DNA from: SHVO01 sp041906145
Lineage (GTDB): Bacteria; Pseudomonadota; Alphaproteobacteria; Rhodospirillales; Rhodospirillaceae
Direction: 5' to 3'
DNA: 64,000 bases
Assembly (NCBI GenBank): GCA_041906145.1
Contig: JAYRJU010000001.1
Span: 434,001-498,000, forward strand
Shown: one piece after another, positions 58,493 through 64,000 of the stretch
Numbering within the stretch: position 1 is the stretch's first letter
Layout: every line of letters starts with the position of its first letter
The notes under the pieces: model-generated
What the model saw: the letters and a program-made list of their open reading frames with translations, nothing else
What the model was told of the DNA's origin: nothing
Database searches by the model: none
Program-made: the position numbers and the translations under genes

Positions 58493-59242
58493 ATGGCCGA
58501 CAAGACATGCGAGGGTTGCCAAAACGGCGAAGTCTTTCCGATCCCCTTCTCCATGGCGTTCCAGCCGATCGTGGACGTGATGGAGCGGCGTATCTATGCT
58601 TATGAGGCCTTAGTGCGCGGACCTGGCGGCGAGGGCGCGGGCAGCGTCCTCGAAAAGATAACATCCGAAAACCGCTATGGCTTCGATCAGTCGTGCCGGG
58701 TGAAAGCCATTCAACAGGCGGCGGCGCTCGGGCTGGACCGCCGCCTCAGCATCAATTTTCTGCCGAACGCCGTTTACGAAGCGCGGGCTTGCATACGCGC
58801 CACCTTGACCGCGGCGGACCAGTTCGACTTCCCGCTCGATCAAATCACCTTCGAAATCACCGAGGACGAACGCATCAGCGATGCGCCTCATCTGCAATCG
58901 ATCATCACCGAATACCGGCGTCACGGTTTCAGCGTCGCACTCGATGATTTCGGCGCCGGGTATGCGGGGCTTAACAGTCTGGTCGAACTCGACGTCGACG
59001 TGGTGAAGCTGGACATGGCGCTGGTGCGTGGCATCAACGCGGATCAGCGGCGGCGAACGATTGCCGCCGGCGCGATCAAAGTATGCGAAGAGCTTGGCGT
59101 GAAGGTGGTTGCCGAAGGTGTCGAGCGGGCGCCGGAGGCCAAAGCGCTCAGGGACATCGGTGTTCGTTTTATGCAGGGGTTCTTATTCGCGCGGCCGCGG
59201 CTGAACGCCTTGGTCGAAGACACGGAAATCTCTTTCACGTAA
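58493..59242 (+). CDS. Stand-alone EAL-domain c-di-GMP phosphodiesterase
   Basis: A 249-residue protein that is almost entirely an EAL domain, predicted to hydrolyse c-di-GMP to pGpG. The motif is EAL (38-40, YEALVRG); other catalytic motifs are SINFLPNAV, FEITEDE, ALDDFGAGYAGL, VVKLDMALV, VVAEGVE and MQGFLFARP. All expected metal and catalytic residues appear present, so activity is likely. The N-terminus carries CEGCQNG, a possible metal or redox pair unusual for the family. An ATG at 58442 would add 17 residues. A terminator follows. Confidence 0.9.
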   Translation: MADKTCEGCQNGEVFPIPFSMAFQPIVDVMERRIYAYEALVRGPGGEGAGSVLEKITSENRYGFDQSCRVKAIQQAAALGLDRRLSINFLPNAVYEARACIRATLTAADQFDFPLDQITFEITEDERISDAPHLQSIITEYRRHGFSVALDDFGAGYAGLNSLVELDVDVVKLDMALVRGINADQRRRTIAAGAIKVCEELGVKVVAEGVERAPEAKALRDIGVRFMQGFLFARPRLNALVEDTEISFT

Positions 59243-59244
59243 GT

Positions 59245-59273
59245 AAGGGCCGGCGTGCAACCCGCCGGCCCTT
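59245..59273. terminator. Bidirectional terminator between the EAL and PRC-barrel genes
   Basis: Perfect 11-bp stem AAGGGCCGGCG/CGCCGGCCCTT with a 7-nt loop, located directly after the EAL stop codon and 17 nt past the convergent PRC-barrel stop. The downstream T-run is short (CTTCTC), so efficiency may be moderate. Confidence 0.75.
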
Positions 59274-59289
59274 CTCAATCAAACCGTGC

Positions 59290-59661
59290 CTAGTGCACGG
59301 AGCGCGGGACTTTGAAATAATCAAAGCTCATGTCGCGGACCTTGCCGGCCTGGCCGTCGCCCTGGACGAGGTCTTTCAGGTCGTAGGCCGGAGCCTTCGC
59401 CAGATCTTCCTTCGACATCGGCACAACGTAGCCGTTCTTGTCTTCCGAATAGTCGAGCACCGACCACGGCACCGGCGCGTATTTTTCGCCCATGCCGAGA
59501 AGACCGCCGAAACCGACGGCGGCAAACATGATGCCGTTGGAGAGTTTGTCGAGCACGACGTCCTCGACGTGGCCGACCTTGTCGCCGGTCATATCGTAAA
59601 CGGCGGTGCCTTTAACCTTAGAGGCGAGAATCGCGGTGGTGTGTCCAGCTGTTGTGGGCAT
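59290..59661 (-). CDS. PRC-barrel domain protein
   Basis: A 123-residue soluble protein with a single PRC-barrel (about residues 10-90: ASKVKGTAVYDMTGDKVGHVEDVVLD, then KYAPVPWSVLDY). Such proteins are common stress-induced genes in alphaproteobacteria; biochemical function is unknown. The ATG follows AAGGAGG at ideal spacing, the strongest ribosome site I noted here. The promoter matches the EcfG general-stress consensus, so induction by stress is predicted. Confidence 0.92.
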   Translation of the reverse strand: MPTTAGHTTAILASKVKGTAVYDMTGDKVGHVEDVVLDKLSNGIMFAAVGFGGLLGMGEKYAPVPWSVLDYSEDKNGYVVPMSKEDLAKAPAYDLKDLVQGDGQAGKVRDMSFDYFKVPRSVH

Positions 59662-59703
59662 TCGGTCCTCCTTGAAAGAGCTTTGGAATAAAGCCGAAGG
59701 CGT

Positions 59704-59729
59704 AACGGGACCCGCAAAACGTTTGTTCC
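59704..59729 (-). promoter_or_regulatory. Candidate EcfG (general stress sigma factor) promoter of the PRC-barrel gene
   Basis: On the minus strand GGAAC (59729-59725) and CGTT (59707-59704) are separated by 17 nt, matching the GGAAC-N16/17-CGTT consensus of alphaproteobacterial EcfG sigma factors exactly. The -10 element is 42 nt before the ATG, leaving a leader of about 35 nt that contains the strong ribosome site. Confidence 0.8.
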
Positions 59730-59891
59730 GACCGCGCCGTACATTCGGCGCGCAAATGGCTGTGATGAAATGGGCAGAATCACAGCGCTTCAGCTATCGG
59801 ACGTATCCGTTATTCCGACAGTTATTGAAGATGTGATTCCGGGAGGGTGCGATCGATCCGCACGTCATGCGCGTGCAGCACACCAATGATG

Positions 59892-60374
59892 TCAGCCAGA
59901 AAGCGCGCGTTCCACCGCGCGGCTGACTCGCGGCGCGGAGGGTTTGGTGAAACAGAAGAACCAGTCGGCCAGCGTGCCGTCTCGGCCGATGAGGTATTTG
60001 GTGAAATTCCACCACGGCCACCCCAAAGGCCCCGCTTCGCGCGCGAGCCAGCTGAACAAGGGATCTGCGGAACGGCCGCGCACGTGACGCTTCTCCGAGA
60101 GCGGGAAGGTGACCTGGAAACTACCCTCGCAGAAGGCGGCGATTTCGGCGGCTGGCCCGGGTTCTTGATTGCCGAAATCGTTGGACGGCACACCGAGGAC
60201 CACCAGTCCCTGCTTCTTATGTTTGTCCCACAAAGCCTGGAGGCCGGCATACTGCGGTGTAAAGCCACAATAAGAGGCCGTGTTTACGATGAGCATAGGC
60301 CGGCCCTTGAACGCGGCCAGATCGAGCGGCCCGCCCTTTAGGGAGGTGAGGCAAAAGTCGTAGGCGGTGGTCAT
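59892..60374 (-). CDS. Glutathione peroxidase family protein
   Basis: Thiol peroxidase of 160 residues reducing hydroperoxides. Peroxidatic C36 lies in NTASYCGFTPQYAGLQ; the partner Gln is in GVPSNDFGNQEPG and the Trp in WWNFTKYLIG. The resolving-Cys position (FCEGSF, about residue 92) is present, so it may use thioredoxin as in other bacterial members. The ATG at 60374 overlaps the stop of the ABC transporter gene (ATGA), indicating a two-gene operon. Confidence 0.92.
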   Translation of the reverse strand: MTTAYDFCLTSLKGGPLDLAAFKGRPMLIVNTASYCGFTPQYAGLQALWDKHKKQGLVVLGVPSNDFGNQEPGPAAEIAAFCEGSFQVTFPLSEKRHVRGRSADPLFSWLAREAGPLGWPWWNFTKYLIGRDGTLADWFFCFTKPSAPRVSRAVERALSG

Positions 60375-62218
60375 TCGGCCGAGAGCCTTACACTGTCGTC
60401 GCGGAATCCACCGGATTGGCGTTTCCACAAACGTGCGTAAGTGCCGTTCGCGGCCAGCAGCGCGGCATGGGTGCCAGTTTCAACGATACGGCCTTTATCC
60501 ATGACGATAAGGCGATCCATCTGCGAGATCGTCGACAAACGATGGGCGATGGCAATGACCGTGCGGCCTTCCATGAGCGAGGCGAGTTGTTCCTGGATCG
60601 CGGCTTCGACATCGGAATCGAGCGCGGAGGTCGCCTCGTCCAGCACGAGGATCGGCGCATTCTTGAGGATGACGCGCGCGAGCGCGATACGTTGACGCTG
60701 GCCGCCGGACAGCTTGACGCCGCGCTCACCCACTTGAGCATCAAAACCTTTCCGTCCCTGCCAATCCTCGAGGGTTTCGACAAATTCACCCGCATGGGCG
60801 CGTTCGACGGCATCGCGGATTTCGGCGTCGGTGGCGTCGGGGCGGCCGTAACGAATGTTCTCGCGGATAGACCGGTGCAAAAGCGAGGTATCCTGGGTCA
60901 CCATCGCGATATTCGCGCGCAAGGTTTCCTGCGTAACGTCTGCGATATCCTGCCCGTCGATCAGGATCCGGCCTGAATCCACATCAAAAAACCGCAGGAG
61001 CAAGTTCACCATGGTCGACTTGCCGGCACCTGAGGCGCCGACCAGGCCGATGCGCTCGCCGGGCTTGATGGCCAGATCTATGCCGTGCAGCACGCCGCGC
61101 GCGGTGCCGTAGCCGAAGTGCACATCTTCGAACGTGATCGCGCCCTTGGTGACATGGAGGGGTTTCGCGCCTTCACGATCGCGCATGGTGCGCGGCGTGG
61201 CGATGGATTTAATGCCGTCCTGCACGGTGCCGACTTGCTCGAAGATCGTGGTAATGCTGCCCGCGACCCAGCCGGACATCGAAACGAGCTGCCAGGACAA
61301 TGGCAAAGCCATCGCCACGACCCCGACTTCGAGCGCGCCGCGCGCCCAAAGTCCGATCGCGAGACTGGCCACGCTAATCACCATCATGGCGTTGAGCGCC
61401 GTCAACAGGGTGCTAAACGCCGTCATCAGCCGCAGGAGCCGGTGATAGATCACGGTATGCTCGTCCATGCTGGCGCGCACAAAAGCGTCTTCATCGCGCG
61501 GCTTGGCGAAGAGCTTCACGGTGAGGATATTCGTATAGCTGTCGACCACCTTACCGGTGATCGTCGAGCGGAGTTCGGACACCGCGCGCGAGCGGTCACG
61601 CATGCGCGGCACGAAGTATCGGAGCAGAACGATGTAGGCGCTGAACCAAGCGATGATCGGCAGCGTCAGGCGCCAATCGGAGTTGGCGAGCACGATGATC
61701 GCGCTAGTGCCGTAGACAAGGATGTACCAGACGGCGTTGAACGACGCGACGACGCTTTCGCGCAAGGACGGCCCCGTCTGCATGATCCGGTTCGCGATGC
61801 GGCCCGCGAAATCGTTCTGGAAGAAAGCCCAACCCTGGCGCACCACATGCCAGTGAGCTTGCCAGCGCACCAGATTCTGGAAATTCGCGGCCAGCCCTTG
61901 ATTGGTGACTAGGCCTTGAAGGAGCACCGCCGTCGGGCGCGCGAGCATTTGCACGGCCGCCATGCCCGCGAGGGTCCGCCAATGATCGCGAAAAATTTCC
62001 TCTGGCGTATGCTGCGAGACCAGTTCGACGATTTTCCCGATGAAAATCGGAATAAGGAGATCGAGAAAGGCAACGATCGCCCCCATCACGAACAAGGCGA
62101 TCAGCAGGCCACGCGTTTGGCGCACGAAATGCCAATAGAACGCCATGAGGCCGGGCGGCGGCGGGTCGCCCACGATGTCCTCGGTCGGCTTCAAAAAACG
62201 TTCGAAGAGTTGGAACAC
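60371..62218 (-). CDS. ABC exporter with fused permease and ATPase domains
   Basis: Half-size ABC transporter of 615 residues. Six membrane segments occupy about 25-320 (ABC type-1 exporter domain). The ATPase has Walker A GASGAGKSTMV, Q-loop MVTQDTSLLHRSIREN, signature KLSGGQRQRIALAR, Walker B ILVLDEATSALD and switch IAHRLSTI. It would work as a homodimer or with another half transporter. The start is a GTG at 62218. Substrate unknown; the glutathione peroxidase gene is translationally coupled downstream. Confidence 0.93.
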   Translation of the reverse strand: MFQLFERFLKPTEDIVGDPPPPGLMAFYWHFVRQTRGLLIALFVMGAIVAFLDLLIPIFIGKIVELVSQHTPEEIFRDHWRTLAGMAAVQMLARPTAVLLQGLVTNQGLAANFQNLVRWQAHWHVVRQGWAFFQNDFAGRIANRIMQTGPSLRESVVASFNAVWYILVYGTSAIIVLANSDWRLTLPIIAWFSAYIVLLRYFVPRMRDRSRAVSELRSTITGKVVDSYTNILTVKLFAKPRDEDAFVRASMDEHTVIYHRLLRLMTAFSTLLTALNAMMVISVASLAIGLWARGALEVGVVAMALPLSWQLVSMSGWVAGSITTIFEQVGTVQDGIKSIATPRTMRDREGAKPLHVTKGAITFEDVHFGYGTARGVLHGIDLAIKPGERIGLVGASGAGKSTMVNLLLRFFDVDSGRILIDGQDIADVTQETLRANIAMVTQDTSLLHRSIRENIRYGRPDATDAEIRDAVERAHAGEFVETLEDWQGRKGFDAQVGERGVKLSGGQRQRIALARVILKNAPILVLDEATSALDSDVEAAIQEQLASLMEGRTVIAIAHRLSTISQMDRLIVMDKGRIVETGTHAALLAANGTYARLWKRQSGGFRDDSVRLSAE

Positions 62219-62334
62219 GGCGCCCGTTCGGGTTGCGGCGATGGCGAGGATATCGCGGCGGTTATTGGGTGGACCTTAGCGTTATAGGGGCCGCGTTATA
62301 AAGATGCCAGCGAGCGCAACGGCCTGGGCGATGG

Positions 62335-62706
62335 TTAGCGGCCCAGCACCCGACGTAGCCCGTGCTCGAACTCCCGCACGGTCAGCGGCTTTTGCAACAC
62401 CTCATGCCCCGCCCAGCGGCCATGCACGCCGTCGCGGCCGTAGCCGGTGATGAAGACAAACGGAATCCGGCCGCTTTCCAGTTTCTCGGCAATTGGGAAA
62501 ACGGTCTCGCCGCTGATATTCACATCAAGGATGGCAAGCGCGGGAAGTTTCGCGGCGACGAGCGCAAGACCGGCGTCCAGGCGCGCCGCGTGACGCACGC
62601 TGGCCGCGCCAAGTTGTTCCAGCATCTCCTCGATCAGGAAGGAGACCATCGTTTCATCCTCGATCAGCAGGACATCGAGACCCGCCAGGAGATTGGAGCG
62701 CGGCAT
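62335..62706 (-). CDS. Single-domain response regulator (receiver only)
   Basis: A 123-residue CheY-like receiver with no output domain. The acidic pair is E16/D17 (LIEDETMVSFLIEEML), phospho-acceptor D61 (AILDVNISGETV) and K106 (LQKPLT). It lies 15 bp after the HisKA_2-type kinase gene and is probably its partner or a phosphate sink. Similar kinase-receiver pairs feed the PhyR-EcfG general stress response in alphaproteobacteria, which would link it to the EcfG-type promoter at 59.7 kb. Confidence 0.9.
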   Translation of the reverse strand: MPRSNLLAGLDVLLIEDETMVSFLIEEMLEQLGAASVRHAARLDAGLALVAAKLPALAILDVNISGETVFPIAEKLESGRIPFVFITGYGRDGVHGRWAGHEVLQKPLTVREFEHGLRRVLGR

Positions 62707-62721
62707 TTACGGGGCCCCTCT

Positions 62722-64000
62722 CTAAAGAGCGATTTCCATAACGGACCGGAAACCCTCCGGCGGGAAAGACGCGGTGTAATTGCCGCGAAGCTCGTCGACC
62801 ACAGCGCGTTCAATAAATTTAGTGCCATATCCCGTTTGTGTGGGCGCCTGCACGGCGAGACCGCCGGTCTCAACCCAGGTGAGGCGCAAGCGATCCGGAC
62901 TGGGCAACGACCAGGACAAGTTGACGATGCCGCTGCCTGCCGAAAGCGCGCCGTACTTAACGGCATTGGTCGCCAGCTCATTCAAGACCAGCGCCAAGGC
63001 AATCGCGACGTGAGGGCGAAGCGCGACATTTGGGCCCTCAACGACAGCGCGGGCAGCGCGCGGGCCCGCGTAGGGCGCTAAGATCGAGCTGACCACGTCT
63101 TCGAGATACGCCCCTTCCCAATTCTTATTGCTGAGTACGTTGTGGGCGCGGGACAGGGCCTGCAGGCGGGCATCGATTCCCTGCCGGGCTTCGGGTATCG
63201 CGCCGGAATTGCGCAAGCCGCGCCAGACGATCGCCTGGACGGACGCGAGCGTATTCTTGACCCGATGATTGAGCTCGTTGATGAGAAGTTCACGATGCCG
63301 CTCGGCGCTCACGAGCTGACGGGCGATCCGGACCGCGAAGTATCCGCCGATCAGAATCAGGACAGCGCCGACACCGAACGTCGTCACGAGCGAACGCAAC
63401 GTCGGCATTTGGTACTGCCCCACGGGCACACCGACTGCAACCACCCACCCTGTCTCGGGCGAGCGCGTAAAGGCGGTGAGCACGCGCGTTCCTTCAACCG
63501 AAGTGGTTTCCGTCAGACGCTCGCCGCCGGTGGCCAATTGGGCACGTAAGGACTCCGGGGCCGATGTGATCGCATTGTCGGAAAGAGTTGGCCGCCGCGA
63601 CACATGATGCGCCGCCCGATCGAAAACCGCGAGGACCCATCCTTCCTGCAAATCGGGGCGCCGCAGGATATCGGCGAAAGTCGCGCGCGGCGGATTGAAC
63701 GCCAGCGCATGCAAGACCTTGCCGGCGCGCATCACCGGAACAACGACGGTGAATGTGACCTCGCCGGATCGGCGGCTGAGATATACGTTCGACACCTGAG
63801 GTCCCTGCCCGGCAAAAACGGCGGCGACGGCTTCCAGGACCTCGGGGCGTGCGAGAGTCGGCAGCGCACCGGCGAAGGTATTGAAGAGCTGCGCACCCTG
63901 CGAATCAGCGACCGAAATTCCAGTTTCCTCCGGAAAGCGTGTCAGGAAGCGTTCAGCGTCGGCTCGGAAATTCGTCAGATCGTCCGCCTGAAGGGCCGGC
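62722..64000 (-). CDS. HisKA_2/HWE-type sensor histidine kinase, N-terminus cut by window edge
   Basis: The 426 visible codons run off the right edge with no start. The N-terminal part is a Cache-like extracytoplasmic sensor region (ISVADSQGAQLFNTF, then YLSRRSGEVTFTVVVPVMR and VGVPVGQY). A membrane segment follows (LVTTFGVGAVLILIGGYFAV), then the kinase. The phospho-acceptor His is in ELNHRVKNTLASVQAIV, as in the HWE/HisKA_2 class; the ATPase has LALVLNELATNAVKYGAL and a GYGTKFIERAV lid. The receiver gene follows by 15 bp. Confidence 0.9.
   Translation of the reverse strand, partial: PALQADDLTNFRADAERFLTRFPEETGISVADSQGAQLFNTFAGALPTLARPEVLEAVAAVFAGQGPQVSNVYLSRRSGEVTFTVVVPVMRAGKVLHALAFNPPRATFADILRRPDLQEGWVLAVFDRAAHHVSRRPTLSDNAITSAPESLRAQLATGGERLTETTSVEGTRVLTAFTRSPETGWVVAVGVPVGQYQMPTLRSLVTTFGVGAVLILIGGYFAVRIARQLVSAERHRELLINELNHRVKNTLASVQAIVWRGLRNSGAIPEARQGIDARLQALSRAHNVLSNKNWEGAYLEDVVSSILAPYAGPRAARAVVEGPNVALRPHVAIALALVLNELATNAVKYGALSAGSGIVNLSWSLPSPDRLRLTWVETGGLAVQAPTQTGYGTKFIERAVVDELRGNYTASFPPEGFRSVMEIAL

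Overview
The window is a GC-rich, densely packed chromosomal segment of what looks like an alphaproteobacterium. Evidence for this: a DUF1489 gene (a family largely confined to that class), the rnd-kdsD order that normally leads into lptCAB-rpoN, PhaR-controlled polyhydroxyalkanoate genes, a NDUFA9-like complex I gene beside uppP, and an apparent EcfG-type general-stress promoter. Two traits are atypical for the class: tetrapyrrole synthesis starts from glutamyl-tRNA (GluTR plus HemL, the C5 route), and methylmalonyl-CoA mutase is a two-subunit MutA/MutB enzyme. The species cannot be named from sequence alone. I see no phage, insertion sequence, CRISPR array or rRNA; the only RNA gene found is tRNA-Leu(CAG).

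Layout. 1-3.9 kb: LPS precursor gene kdsD (cut by the window edge), RNase D, tRNA-Leu, a NDUFA9-like reductase and a UppP homologue with an altered active site. 4-10.3 kb: glutamate synthase gltD-gltB behind a dyad-rich leader and ending in a strong terminator. 10.3-14.6 kb: M17 aminopeptidase, an orphan TAXI receptor, glyoxalase II and a TRIC-like channel. 14.6-19.6 kb: polyhydroxyalkanoate genes (phaB, class III-like phaC, a short PhaE-like partner, phaR), a MATE exporter and an XRE regulator. 19.6-23.5 kb: queuosine operon queA-tgt-queG and a DUF2937 gene. 23.5-31.2 kb: a secreted subtilase with a duplicated C-terminal module, then a three-gene glycan cluster (polytopic membrane protein, DegT aminotransferase, and a glycosyltransferase fused to a phosphoglycosyl transferase). 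31.4-34.5 kb: LysR regulator and modABC. 35.7-43.1 kb: mutA-mutB-meaB, then a dipeptidase and an esterase. 43.1-49.9 kb: putrescine synthesis from agmatine (aguAB), two methyltransferases, and an isoquinoline-oxidoreductase-type molybdenum hydroxylase.

49.9-57.8 kb is the most striking region. A minus-strand haem operon, hemA-hemL-kinase-regulator-hemC-hemE-hemF-hemJ, carries a complete OmpR-type two-component system in its middle, joined by 4-bp stop/start overlaps. A TGTCAC direct repeat with an 11-bp period lies just upstream of hemA and is a plausible binding site for that regulator. This would be a self-contained, feedback-controlled haem module and is my best candidate for an undescribed system.

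57.9-64 kb: a Cys-rich lipoprotein, an EAL protein, a PRC-barrel gene with a GGAAC-N17-CGTT promoter, glutathione peroxidase with an ABC exporter, and a single-domain receiver paired with a HisKA_2-type kinase cut by the window edge.

All calls come from reading motifs and gene order by eye; no database search was run.
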